A stretch of DNA of 36,116 nucleotides from Acidimicrobiaceae bacterium (GCA_003155915.1 PMFA01000016.1:2627-38742), one strand, 5' to 3'; shown: positions 1-8,093, counted from the stretch's first letter. Notes: generated by a model from the sequence alone, not told the origin. Numbers and translations are program-made.

Positions 1-22
1 TGCCAGTGCCAGTGCCAGTGCC
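1..22. repeat. Hexanucleotide tandem repeat (GCCAGT) encoding Thr-Gly repeats
   Basis: The first 22 bases are about three and a half copies of the 6-base unit GCCAGT, and the next unit diverges to GCCGGT. In the reading frame of the minus-strand secreted protein this encodes alternating Thr and Gly, a probable flexible linker between extracellular domains. The array reaches the window edge, so its full copy number is unknown. Confidence 0.7.
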
Positions 23-3000
23 GGTGCTGAAGTTCAACGAGACGGTCGTCGTTACGCTATTTGCTGCAACACCCGAGACGGGAGTACCCAAGTCCGAGCT
101 TGAAATTCCGGTCGGCGGCGGCGCCACCGTGGGAACGACCGATGGCACGACCGCGACTGAGTTGGAACTCGTCGACGGCCCGGTTGCCACGCCGTTCGAG
201 GCCGCGACCGCGAAGGTGTAACTGTCTCCGCCCGTTAGTCCCGTCAGCGCTGCCGAGGTCGCGGTTGGTCCGAACGGTATCGAAGACCCAGCTTGCCCGG
301 TGTTGGAGTCAAACGGGGTGACGACGAAGCCGGTGAGCGCTCTCCCCCCGTCGGTTACCGGCTCGGACCACGTGACGGTCGCGGAGTCGGGCGACGAGCC
401 CGCAGTCGCCGACGGCGAAAGTGGTGAGGAGGGCGACGACGGACACGTGACGGTTGTGCACCAGTTGGCGTAGGCGATGTCCGCCGGTACCGAGCGTCCA
501 CTACCGGGTCCTTGCCCGGAGGGACCAGATGGGTCCCCCCAATAGTTGCCAATGGCACTCACCGATGCAATAGTCGGACCGTTGACGTCAATGCCCGAAC
601 CACTACCGAGTAGGTCGTTTCCCGTGAGGCTGACGTCACTGATTGTTCCTTCAGTGCCCGAGCCCGAAATACCGGCGAGGGCAACGTCGATCGCTCCGGC
701 CCCGGTGGCGGTGAGTGAATTGTTCTTAATGGTCACCGTGGTGATCTGACCCGGGCTGGAAGGGTCCGACGCGGTAGTGAGAGCGATTGCCTCGGCGCCG
801 ATACCGTTCGTCGTGACCGAGTTACCGCTGATCAAGACTGACGTGGTCGTGCTTCCTTGATCCGCGTCGATGACGATTGGCTGGGTTGTCCCGGTGAGCG
901 TGTCGCTCGCGACGCCCAAGTCAAAGGTGTTGTTTTCGATCACGGCACCGTCGACACCTCCGGGACGATTGACGTAGCCCTCCCCAGCTTCAGCGATGAC
1001 GCCATCGCCGTCGTATCCGGTGAACGTCGAGCCCTTGACGCTGAACATTCCGGTACCCGTTTGGCCGCCGTCCGAACCGGGATTCATACTGAGTAGACCT
1101 TCGGGGGCGAAGGTTTCGGTTGACGTGCCAGGCGGTGGGGTCCAAGGAAGGCCCGACGCGAGAACGAACGCCTCGTCCATGTTGAGCGGCACGAGATTCT
1201 CGAACGTCGAGTCGGTGACCGACAACGATCCCGAGTACCCGTAGGCGAGGATCGCTTGCCACATTCCGTTGAACGTCGTGTCGGTGACGGACGTCGATGA
1301 GTTGGGGTCGCCGCCGAGGATCGCACCGACCGAGCCGTCACCTTCGATGTTGGGGTCGATGGAGCGGCTCGCGTAGAGCGTGTCACCGTTTAGCTCGAAC
1401 GTACTGGCCGCCGGGATGTTCGACACGATGAGATCGGGATTATCGGGCAGGCCCTCGTAGTCCCTCAAGTCGGGCGTCGGCGCGCCGCCGATTCCTTCGA
1501 GGGTCACGTCGTTAATGGCGTACGCGCCACTTTGCGCGGGCGAGGTCCCGTCGTAACGCGGTTCGGAACAGAAGCCGCTCGGGCCAACCGCCGTAACCGG
1601 GTACTGAATGAAAAAGTATTCGGCCTCGCCCTGACAGGCCAGATTTGCGGAATTGACGTCGATGGTCGTCTCGCTCGCTCCGTCGCCCACGATCGTCACC
1701 GGGTTCCAGATGACGAGTTGCGACTCGTCAAAGGTCCCGGGACCGACGTCGATCGTGCCGCCGACGGGTGCTTGACTCAACGCGTAGCCGATCGTCGCAC
1801 AGGCCCCAACCTCACAGTTGCCCGCGTCGGTGCCATCGGTGGCGACGTCGAGGGTCGCCACTGGCGGGGCGGTGAGTTCCGGCAAAACGTTCACGTTCGC
1901 CGTCACGGGCGAAGCGGTACCGTTCAGATTTGTGGCGTTTTGGGGCCCGCTGGCGCTGCCCCACCAGTTGTCGATGGCGTTGACCGTCGTCACCGAGGAG
2001 TCATTCTCCACTCCTGCCGTGCTGTTACCGGACAGGTCGTTGAAATGAATCACCACGGAGGCCGCCGTTGCGAGCGCGCCCGCTGAGACGTAGACACCGC
2101 GGAGATTGCCGGTGAGGGTGTTACTCGTAATGGTGAACGTCCCGGTGTTCACTGCGTCGGACGTGCCCACGTCGCTGCCCACGTGGATTGAGATCGCGTT
2201 ACCACCTCCGCCCGTGAAGGCGTTGCCCTCGATCACTGCGGTGCCCGAGACGTTGCCGAAGAAGAAGACCGTGGAACCGGTCGTGGTCGCGGTGTTGTTC
2301 GTGACCGAAATACCGCCGTCCACTCCAGAGAACGCGACGAAGCTCGAGCCCGTGGTGTCACCGCTGCTGACGTTGCCCGAGACGGTCGCACCTATGGAAT
2401 TGCTGTTCGTGCAGGAGAAGTTCACGTCCGCACCGCCGTTGTTGGTGGCAGCGGAGAAAACGTTGTCGAGAACCTGACTGTCGTTGCAACCGCCCGTCAC
2501 AGTGGCGGCCTTGATCTGGATCGCCTCACTACTGGCCAAGGCGTTCTCGAAGAGGTTCTTCTGGACGGTGATGTTGCCGGCGTCGTAGGTGGGGAGCCCC
2601 ACGCCGCCGTAGCCGTTGAAGATGTTGTTCTGAATGACGAGCCCCGACAGCGTCGTTGGCGAATTGACACTCACCTGGCTGGTTCTTCCATTGAACGAGA
2701 AGCCGTCGACGCTCACGTTGCTCGTGCCGATCGAGACCGAACTCACTACAGATTCGCCGCCGGCGCGCGTTTGAACACCTTGGCCGAACTCGGCGCCGTC
2801 GAGCGTTAGCGGTTCATCGATCGTGACGTTCTCGGTGTAGGTTCCAGCACAGACGTAGATCGTGGCACCCGATGACGCCGCGTTCACGCCAGCCTGAATC
2901 GTTGTGTACGCGGCACTCGAGCAACCGGTGACGCTATCGCTTCCCGTGTGGTTGCTGACGACCACGGCCCCGGCCGGCACCGTGGTCGAGGCCGAGACGG

Positions 3001-3124
3001 GTGGCGCGAACGTCAACATGAGTCCCGTCGTCACCAGAATCGATGCGGCGCCGACGCTCAGACCTCGAAGCAGTGTCGCGCTAACTGCCCTCCCCTTATG
3101 GATGGTCTTCACGGCATTCGTCAT
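1..3124 (-). CDS. Large secreted beta-helix / fibronectin type III protein (partial, C-terminus beyond the left edge)
   Basis: An uninterrupted minus-strand frame runs from an ATG at 3124 to the window edge, giving 1041 visible residues and no stop. Residues 1 to about 46 form a long Sec signal peptide (basic N-region, hydrophobic core, cleavage near PPVSA). Two right-handed parallel beta-helix modules follow. Module 1 (about 60-390) opens with YTTIQAGVNAASSGATIYVC and closes with a NWWG..SGP motif at residue 386. Module 2 (about 425-865) opens with CATIGYALSQAPVGGTIDVG and closes with NYWGDPSGP at residue 860. Both are rich in N-x-(F/L/V) ladder repeats typical of pectate-lyase/NosD-like folds. 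Residues about 890-990 form a fibronectin type III domain (ATVTWSEPVTDGG and SYTFAVAASNG). The visible end is a Thr-Gly repeat. Likely an exported surface or extracellular polysaccharide-binding protein or adhesin. The substrate cannot be read from the sequence, and no catalytic site is evident. Confidence 0.9.
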   Translation of the reverse strand, partial: MTNAVKTIHKGRAVSATLLRGLSVGAASILVTTGLMLTFAPPVSASTTVPAGAVVVSNHTGSDSVTGCSSAAYTTIQAGVNAASSGATIYVCAGTYTENVTIDEPLTLDGAEFGQGVQTRAGGESVVSSVSIGTSNVSVDGFSFNGRTSQVSVNSPTTLSGLVIQNNIFNGYGGVGLPTYDAGNITVQKNLFENALASSEAIQIKAATVTGGCNDSQVLDNVFSAATNNGGADVNFSCTNSNSIGATVSGNVSSGDTTGSSFVAFSGVDGGISVTNNTATTTGSTVFFFGNVSGTAVIEGNAFTGGGGNAISIHVGSDVGTSDAVNTGTFTITSNTLTGNLRGVYVSAGALATAASVVIHFNDLSGNSTAGVENDSSVTTVNAIDNWWGSASGPQNATNLNGTASPVTANVNVLPELTAPPVATLDVATDGTDAGNCEVGACATIGYALSQAPVGGTIDVGPGTFDESQLVIWNPVTIVGDGASETTIDVNSANLACQGEAEYFFIQYPVTAVGPSGFCSEPRYDGTSPAQSGAYAINDVTLEGIGGAPTPDLRDYEGLPDNPDLIVSNIPAASTFELNGDTLYASRSIDPNIEGDGSVGAILGGDPNSSTSVTDTTFNGMWQAILAYGYSGSLSVTDSTFENLVPLNMDEAFVLASGLPWTPPPGTSTETFAPEGLLSMNPGSDGGQTGTGMFSVKGSTFTGYDGDGVIAEAGEGYVNRPGGVDGAVIENNTFDLGVASDTLTGTTQPIVIDADQGSTTTSVLISGNSVTTNGIGAEAIALTTASDPSSPGQITTVTIKNNSLTATGAGAIDVALAGISGSGTEGTISDVSLTGNDLLGSGSGIDVNGPTIASVSAIGNYWGDPSGPSGQGPGSGRSVPADIAYANWCTTVTCPSSPSSPLSPSATAGSSPDSATVTWSEPVTDGGRALTGFVVTPFDSNTGQAGSSIPFGPTATSAALTGLTGGDSYTFAVAASNGVATGPSTSSNSVAVVPSVVPTVAPPPTGISSSDLGTPVSGVAANSVTTTVSLNFSTGTGTGTG

Positions 3125-3172
3125 CGTTCATGAGAATCCGTTGATCACGATTGTGCTCTTTGATAGTGGAGA

Positions 3173-3200
3173 GGTATATCACCTCACCTGACGTAAGTAA
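3173..3200 (-). promoter_or_regulatory. Possible promoter of the beta-helix protein gene
   Basis: On the minus strand, TTACTT (3195-3200) lies 16 bases before TATACC (3173-3178), about 50 bases upstream of the ATG at 3124. This resembles a housekeeping -35/-10 pair, but only the -10 is good. It sits in a locally AT-rich stretch. Confidence 0.25.
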
Positions 3201-3739
3201 CGGTAATTTTCTTACACTATTTATCCACCGACTCTCGCGTTTACGGTACGCAGTTGATGAGGAGTTTTATGAAGGACAAGTTCTTTCCGACGACACGTCG
3301 CATCGTTCTCTACTAGGGGCAGATCATCTGGTGCGGGTCACGGTCAACGAGTTTCGAACTCCGACATCGAGAGTCTTCACATTTTCGTGAAGCGTGGTCG
3401 AACTCAATTCTTCTGGAAGTCGCCGGACTTGAGTTGAATCGCGCCGGGAATGTTGGAGTCAGAATGGCTTCGGACGCTTTGAGAACCAGTCCAGAATTGA
3501 CGCGTCAGTTGAATGATGCCGTCATGGAGACTGCGGTGCGTAATGCCCTTCACATGCTCAACACCTACATGCTTCCTTAACAAGCATTACGAATGGAGCG
3601 TCTTTTTGCGACGCCCCACCTGATTTCGTTTGTCAGTTAGGGCTTCGGTTTGTTCGTTCATTCTCCCCTTTCGAACCTCAAGCGTCTCCATGGCATCGTG
3701 AAGTACGTGGTCGCGCGGGCCCTGGTCGCACCCCCAAAT

Positions 3740-3775
3740 AACTCTGCGCTCAAGGAGTACCATGAGCGCAGAGTT
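3740..3775. repeat. Perfect 13-bp inverted repeat (hairpin) upstream of the membrane protein gene
   Basis: AACTCTGCGCTCA (3740-3752) is matched exactly by its reverse complement TGAGCGCAGAGTT (3763-3775), with a 10-base loop. The loop holds an AAGGAG-type ribosome-binding sequence, and the right arm begins inside an ATG (3762). No T-tract follows, so a classical terminator is unlikely. A hairpin with the binding site in its loop 50 bases before a gene could control translation or be an operator. This role is inference. Confidence 0.6.
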
Positions 3776-3813
3776 GCTGGAATATAGACATGCGTTGCCC
3801 GGGGGGGGAATAT

Positions 3814-4437
3814 ATGGCAGATCCAGATGCTGATCAAACGAGTCAATCCGCGAAGGATGCGACAAAGGCAGCGCACGACAAGAGATGGGTCGAATCTCGG
3901 TCCGACATAGGGAAGAATGCCGTTGGAACTGTTCCGATCATCATTATTTCCATTCTTCTCTTGGTACTTTCCGTAGCCGTCGTCGTGGCATTGGTTCAGT
4001 TGTGGCCACTGTCTTCAAGTTCGACGAGCGTTCACGGAACTCATTACGTTGTCATGTGGATTCACGTCAATCTTGAGTTGGAATCGAACTACTTCCTCAT
4101 TGTCGTCTTGGCCGGCGCACTTGGTGGTGCCATCCATTCACTGCGCTCGATTGCGTTCTTCGTGGGAGAAAGAAAGTTGCAATGGTCCTGGATCCTCTAC
4201 TACGCATGCCTACCCATCGTCGCAAGTCTTATGGCGATGATCTTTTACTTGGTGCTTCGTGGGGGACTTATCTCCTCGCAAGCAAGTTCGCAGGCTTTGA
4301 GTCCATACGGAATGGCTGCCATTGCCGGTTTGGTCGGCCTGTTCTCCGATCAAGCTGCCTCAATGCTTAAGAAGATATTTTCCAATCTCTTCACTTCGGC
4401 AAATTCCGATACTCCAGATTCCGCGCCACTCAATTAG
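3814..4437 (+). CDS. Small integral membrane protein of unknown function
   Basis: The protein has 207 residues from ATG 3814, chosen because the hydrophilic N-terminus MADPDADQ looks natural and a G-rich stretch precedes it; an in-frame ATG at 3790 would add eight residues. After about 30 polar residues come membrane segments near residues 35-60, 85-110, 118-145 and 155-175. The middle carries a GALGGAIHSLRS motif and a later RGG and S-P-Y-G-M-A-A-I-A-G-L-V-G pattern. I recall this pattern from uncharacterised bacterial membrane proteins, in which Leu-Phe-S-D-Q-A-A leads into a cytoplasmic helix. The C-terminus is polar. No enzyme motif is visible. Base composition is lower in GC than the genes further right. 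An exact hairpin and a G8 tract lie just upstream and may affect expression. Confidence 0.75.
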   Translation: MADPDADQTSQSAKDATKAAHDKRWVESRSDIGKNAVGTVPIIIISILLLVLSVAVVVALVQLWPLSSSSTSVHGTHYVVMWIHVNLELESNYFLIVVLAGALGGAIHSLRSIAFFVGERKLQWSWILYYACLPIVASLMAMIFYLVLRGGLISSQASSQALSPYGMAAIAGLVGLFSDQAASMLKKIFSNLFTSANSDTPDSAPLN

Positions 4438-4910
4438 AAAAGCTGACAGTGTACGAGTCCCTTCGTGGGTTTCCGAAATGAACTGGCACGGCTCAGTGTT
4501 GCTAATAATGAGCCGGGATCGGGGACTCCTCGTAAGAAGTCTTGAGTTTGCATCCCGGGCCTCAGCTACGTATGCATTTTCCGACGGTTGTTCTACACCC
4601 ATTCCGATTGAAGTTGTACACCGATTCCGACGTAGTTCCTCGATACCGCTCTTGCGTGTCATGTCTTGAGTCGTCAATCTGCAAATGTCAGGAAATCATG
4701 AAATCCGACATGAATCGTCCACGGATGGTGCCAAGGCGACAATAGAGATATTGAGATCTCACGAATCAATCTCGGTCGTCATTCCATTCGAACCCGATTC
4801 TTGACCCCACAATTGAGCGCATAGTGTCGTCATCCTCCACGATTGAGGTAGGAGTTCCTTCTGAATTCTTGCGCCACAGACTCATTGGAAAATGAGTAAT
4901 GATTCTATGA
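4438..4910. other. Gene-free intergenic stretch with weak hairpins
   Basis: This region of 473 bases has no convincing coding frame: the open frames on either strand lack family resemblance and use codons unlike the neighbours. Two stem-loops are visible: CGGCTCA/TGAGCCG (4489-4495 with 4509-4515) and CCGGGAT/ATCCCGG (4513-4519 with 4552-4558). They share bases 4513-4515, so they are mutually exclusive. No T-tract follows either. They could end the preceding transcript or be attenuator-like, but this is weak. The composition is AT-richer than the window average. Confidence 0.4.
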
Positions 4911-5906
4911 ATGTCAATGACACGCGAACTTGAGACGCGAATCGCTGGTATCTCAGGAATTCTCGAAACCAATGCAAAGGTCGTGGATTTCGCGGATTTA
5001 GTGTCGAGTCAACAATTTAGCGTCCTGGCGGACGCGGGACTCTACGGAGTATTCGCTCCGCTATCAACCGGAGGGCTCGACCTAGATCTGAGTGACCTAT
5101 GCGCAGTCGTCGAAGAGCTTGCGTCTGCGTGTCTCACGACAACATTTGTGTGGATCCAGCATTTCAGACTCTTACGTGCTCTTCTCGACCCGACAACGCC
5201 CGATTCAATTCGCGAACTCCTGCCACTCGCCGTAAGCGGACAGATCAAAGGTGGCGTGGCACTTGGCGGGCTGCTTCCGGGCCCTCCTCGTCTGAGAGCG
5301 ACTGAAACAAGGGATGGTTGGCATCTCAATGGAGAGGCTCCATGGGTTAGTGGCTGGGGAATCGTTGACCTTCTGTTTTTAACGGCTCGCCAATCGGATG
5401 ACACAGTCGTCAGCTTCGTGGTCGATGCCGTCGATCAACCTGGGCTCGGAGTGACGAGATGTCGTCTATCGGCAATGAATGCCAGTTCGACAGTCCAACT
5501 GACATTTGATGACTTGCGAATTCCCGAAGATCGGTACGTTGGCAGCCAGCCGTACGCACCGGGACTCGAGCGACCCGAAGGACTTCGTGTCAACGGCTCA
5601 CTGGCACTTGGAGTCACTCGTCGATGTTGTGAACTCCTCGGTCCAACGTCGTTGGACGATGAATTCCGCCGTTGTCGAGAGGACCTCGAAGCGTTCGAAA
5701 CGACGGACATCGCGGTGTCCCGCGCTCGTGCAGCCGAACTCGCAGTGCGCGCTGCTCACGTGCTGGCCGTATCGCGAGGGAGTCGTTCGGCGATTTCCGG
5801 TGACATCGCCGAACGTACGACTCGCGAGGCGGCGCTCTTACTCGTCTTCGCCAGTCGCCCGGCGATCAAGAATGCGCTTCTCGATCTCATGATCAAGGTT
5901 GACTAG
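4911..5906 (+). CDS. Acyl-CoA dehydrogenase family protein (short form)
   Basis: A flavin-dependent acyl-CoA dehydrogenase-like protein of 331 residues, about 50 shorter than classical members. The N-terminal helical domain has the typical phrase LADAGLYGVFAP..GG (about 39-55) and a conserved V-E-E-L-A-S-A segment. The middle beta domain shows W-x-L-N-G-E-A-P-W-V-S-G-W-G (about 139-153) and a late FDDLRIPEDR strand, which normally line the FAD and substrate pocket. The C-terminal helical domain is brief, ending ALLLVFASRPAIKN. I cannot place the catalytic glutamate with confidence, so dehydrogenase activity on a CoA thioester is family inference. Relatives of this size also act as monooxygenase-like or ACP-dependent enzymes. 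ATG 4911 has no strong ribosome-binding site; ATG 4917 is an alternative. It stands alone, ending two bases before the convergent MFS gene. Confidence 0.8.
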   Translation: MSMTRELETRIAGISGILETNAKVVDFADLVSSQQFSVLADAGLYGVFAPLSTGGLDLDLSDLCAVVEELASACLTTTFVWIQHFRLLRALLDPTTPDSIRELLPLAVSGQIKGGVALGGLLPGPPRLRATETRDGWHLNGEAPWVSGWGIVDLLFLTARQSDDTVVSFVVDAVDQPGLGVTRCRLSAMNASSTVQLTFDDLRIPEDRYVGSQPYAPGLERPEGLRVNGSLALGVTRRCCELLGPTSLDDEFRRCREDLEAFETTDIAVSRARAAELAVRAAHVLAVSRGSRSAISGDIAERTTREAALLLVFASRPAIKNALLDLMIKVD

Positions 5907-5907
5907 G

Positions 5908-7185
5908 TCACTCGACGACGATGGTGTCGTTGATCGCCGTGTCGACGATGAACGACGACTCCCTCGCTTCGCGTGTTTGGTAGTGGCGCACGGTGAGCCA
6001 GCCGATCACCGCCGCGACGAAGCACGATGCCGCACCAACACCGAGTCCCACGCGGGCGTTGGTTTCACTGGTGATCCAGCCAATGAGCGGTCCACCAATT
6101 GGTGTCGTTCCCATGAAGGCGACGGCCCACAGTGCCATGACTCGTCCGCGCATCTGGGGGTCGGTCTCCAGTTGCAACGTCGAGTTGGCCATCGACAAGA
6201 ACGAGACGCTGGCAAATCCGACGAGCGCCAACGCGAAGAACTCAATACCGATCTTGGGTGAAAGCGCCGCAAAGGTGATGAAGATCCCGAAAAGTAGTGC
6301 GGCGCGAATCATCGCCCGGGTGCCGGTCCGGCCCTTGGACGCTGACCAGAGCCCACCGATCACTGCGCCTGCGCCCATCGACCCCGTCATCACGCCGAAG
6401 ACCTCGGCGCTGCCGTGAAAAACCTTGCCCGCCACGATCGGCAACGTCACCTGGAATTCGTAGGCCAGCATGCCGACGAGCGCCATCATGATCAATGGAT
6501 ACAGCAATTTCGGCGTCGCGGCGACATAACGGAAGCCTTCACGCAACTGACCCTTCGCCCGTTCGGTCGGCACGCTCGGGTTCAGAGTGGTCTTGTCCAT
6601 GATCATGAGCGAGAACACGACGGCGACGAAGCTCACGGCGTTAAGGGCGAAGCACCACCCTTCGCCAAAGGAGGCGATGATGATGCCCGCGATGGCCGGG
6701 CCGACGGCGCGCGCCACGTTGTTCATGGTCGAGTTCAGACTGACGGCGTTTCGCAGGTCATTTGGTCCGACCATCTCCAAGACGAAAGATTGGCGAGACG
6801 GATTCTCGAAGGCATTATTTAGACCCAACACCATCGCCAGGATGCAGACGTCGACGTACGTGACGACGTGGGTCAGCGAGAGTACCGCGAGGATCGCCGC
6901 CTGGACGCCCATCGCCGACTGCAAGATGATCATGAGTTTGCGCTTGTCGACGCGGTCAGCGACCACTCCCCCGTAAGGGCCGAGGAGGAGGACGGGCAGC
7001 GTCTGGAGGGCCACGACCAGTCCGATGGCCGTCGCCGAGTGCGTCAAGGTGAAGACCAACCACGACTGGGCCGTCATCTGCATCCACGTACCGACTAACG
7101 AGGTCGTCTGGCCGTAGAAGTACTTGCGGTAGTTGTGGTTCGAGAGTGACGAGAAGGTTCGTCGTGCCGATACTTTGACGTTCAT
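5908..7185 (-). CDS. MFS transporter, probable drug or metabolite exporter
   Basis: This 425-residue protein has about twelve hydrophobic membrane segments and the MFS loop 2-3 signature region GGVVADRVDKRKLM (about residues 73-86). The opening NHNYRKYFYGQTTSLVGTWMQMTAQSWLV is characteristic of the EntS/MFS_3-type efflux subfamily. It would export a small molecule by proton antiport at the cytoplasmic membrane; the substrate is unknown. Its ATG overlaps the stop of the MarR gene by four bases (ATGA), so the two are translationally coupled and most likely co-transcribed from the MarR promoter. That arrangement suggests an inducible efflux operon in which a ligand releases the repressor. Confidence 0.92.
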   Translation of the reverse strand: MNVKVSARRTFSSLSNHNYRKYFYGQTTSLVGTWMQMTAQSWLVFTLTHSATAIGLVVALQTLPVLLLGPYGGVVADRVDKRKLMIILQSAMGVQAAILAVLSLTHVVTYVDVCILAMVLGLNNAFENPSRQSFVLEMVGPNDLRNAVSLNSTMNNVARAVGPAIAGIIIASFGEGWCFALNAVSFVAVVFSLMIMDKTTLNPSVPTERAKGQLREGFRYVAATPKLLYPLIMMALVGMLAYEFQVTLPIVAGKVFHGSAEVFGVMTGSMGAGAVIGGLWSASKGRTGTRAMIRAALLFGIFITFAALSPKIGIEFFALALVGFASVSFLSMANSTLQLETDPQMRGRVMALWAVAFMGTTPIGGPLIGWITSETNARVGLGVGAASCFVAAVIGWLTVRHYQTREARESSFIVDTAINDTIVVE

Positions 7186-7646
7186 TCGTCGCGGTCCCGA
7201 AGTGTGGCGACGATGGCCTCGAGCGCCGGCGTCGCGACACTCAGCGCATGCTTTTCCTCTTTCGAGAGACGGCCGAGCGCGAACAACAACGCGTCAGTGC
7301 GCTCACTGCGAATCCTCTCGCGCAGCGCCAGACCCTCGGGCGTTGCGGCCAAGTGAATGACGCGGGCGTCCTTGGGATCGCACGTGCGAGTGACCATCCC
7401 GGCCGCCTCGAGCTTCGCGATGATGCGCGACAACATGGTCGGATTGAGGCCCTCTTCTCGAGCGAGTTCTGAGAGTCGAAGCGTCCCGGCTCGAGCAATC
7501 GCCATTAATACTTCGCGTTGACTGGAGGACAGGTCCGCTTCGGCGTGCGTGAGCCGAAGGCTCCGATTGAGCCGACCGAGCGCGACGCGAAGGTTCTCCG
7601 CGAGCCGTCGCTCCTTCTCATTCGGTTCTCTCGTGACATCAGACAT
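7182..7646 (-). CDS. MarR family transcriptional regulator
   Basis: A 154-residue winged-helix repressor starting at ATG 7646 (MSDVTREPNEKER). A longer frame reaching 7709 would run through the palindromic operator and is rejected. The DNA-binding region shows LSSSQREVLMAIARAGTLRLSEL, then EGLNPTMLSRIIAKLEAAGMV (recognition helix), then the wing TRTCDPKDARVIHLAATPEG with the conserved D-x-R that is typical of MarR. The C-terminal helix would form the dimer interface. It lies directly upstream of and overlaps the MFS exporter, and a near-perfect palindrome covers its promoter. Autorepression and control of the exporter are therefore strongly suggested. Confidence 0.93.
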   Translation of the reverse strand: MSDVTREPNEKERRLAENLRVALGRLNRSLRLTHAEADLSSSQREVLMAIARAGTLRLSELAREEGLNPTMLSRIIAKLEAAGMVTRTCDPKDARVIHLAATPEGLALRERIRSERTDALLFALGRLSKEEKHALSVATPALEAIVATLRDRDE

Positions 7647-7652
7647 GAGGCC

Positions 7653-7688
7653 AGTATACCAGTAGTTGCTTGCCAGCAAGCAACTACT
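7653..7688 (-). promoter_or_regulatory. MarR-type operator overlapping the marR-MFS promoter
   Basis: A 28-bp palindrome has two perfect 13-base arms, AGTAGTTGCTTGC (7661-7673) and GCAAGCAACTACT (7676-7688), separated by two bases. On the minus strand a -10-like TATACT (7653-7658) follows three bases after the palindrome, and TTGCTT inside it could serve as a -35 (spacing 19, longer than ideal). A dimer bound here would block RNA polymerase. It begins 15 bases upstream of the MarR start codon. Confidence 0.8.
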
Positions 7689-7743
7689 CCAGCATTCACT
7701 TGCCGCCACACCCCTGCTCTACGGTGGGCACAACCAAGGGGAC

Positions 7744-8093
7744 GTGATAAACCGTGTCGAACTCGAGACGAAGCTCAATCAGGGTCGAAACTGGCTACTC
7801 GCGAAGTACGCCTCGTTGAGCGATGAGCAGCTAAAGCGACCACTCACCCCGAGCCAGCACGATCCCGAAAATCGCTGAACCCGTTCGATCATCTGGCCCA
7901 TTTGGCGCTGATCGAACGTGATCTCGCCGCCATGGTGAAACGACACTTCGCCGGGTAGTCGAATTCCGTCGGTCTCTTGAACGACGACCTCGGACATCCC
8001 CGTACGCGCGAGGAGATCATGGTCATCGTGAACGCGGCGACCGAAGAGTGGCAAGTGGCCCACCGCGACGACACCTTCAGCGAGGTCGCTTAA
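7744..8093 (+). pseudogene. Broken DinB-like / ClbS-like four-helix protein gene
   Basis: A GTG at 7744, two bases after AAGGGG, opens VINRVELETKLNQGRNWLLAKYASLSDEQLKRPLTPSQHDPENR, recognisable as the N-terminus of a DinB-superfamily four-helix protein. The frame stops at TGA 7876-7878. Restoring one G there (TG to TGG) gives the expected continuation W-N-P-F-D-H-L-A-H-L-A-L-I-E-R-D-L-A-A-M. That frame meets a second stop (TAG 7956-7958), then remains alignable (RTREEIMVIVNAATEEWQ) until TAA at 8091-8093, short of the usual C-terminal helices. One frameshift, one in-frame stop and a truncated end all point to decay rather than one sequencing error. The intact family includes thiol-dependent enzymes and DUF1706-type proteins; no function is claimed here. 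Confidence 0.75.

Larger units (their letters stand above)
3125..3813. other. Gene-poor intergenic region, lower GC
   Basis: This 689-base gap separates divergent genes. It is visibly more AT-rich than the rest of the window and its open frames look like chance. One small frame stands out weakly: 3464-3580 (+), ATG with a GGAG six bases upstream, 38 residues, ending in an amphipathic segment (QLNDAVMETAVRNALHMLNT). I do not recognise it and give it about 0.2 as a real gene. The right end holds a 13-bp hairpin, listed separately. I see no tRNA or transposase remnant. Confidence 0.5.

Noticed and set aside
355-1386. Several open frames of 70 to 100 codons on both strands inside the beta-helix gene
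   Set aside because: They overlap the long minus-strand frame that has clear domain motifs and are out of phase with it; high-GC sequence produces such shadows.
3330-3400. A TTTCGAA loop flanked by short complementary bases, like a tRNA T-arm
   Set aside because: The five-base stem does not pair fully and no acceptor, D or anticodon arm can be drawn.
3587-3876. Minus-strand frames of 72 and 92 residues before the small membrane protein
   Set aside because: They run through the perfect hairpin, overlap the membrane protein's N-terminus and look like no known family.
4360-4677. Minus-strand frame of 105 residues in the gap after the membrane protein
   Set aside because: Composition is not coding-like, there is no ribosome-binding site, and it overlaps the 3' end of the upstream gene.
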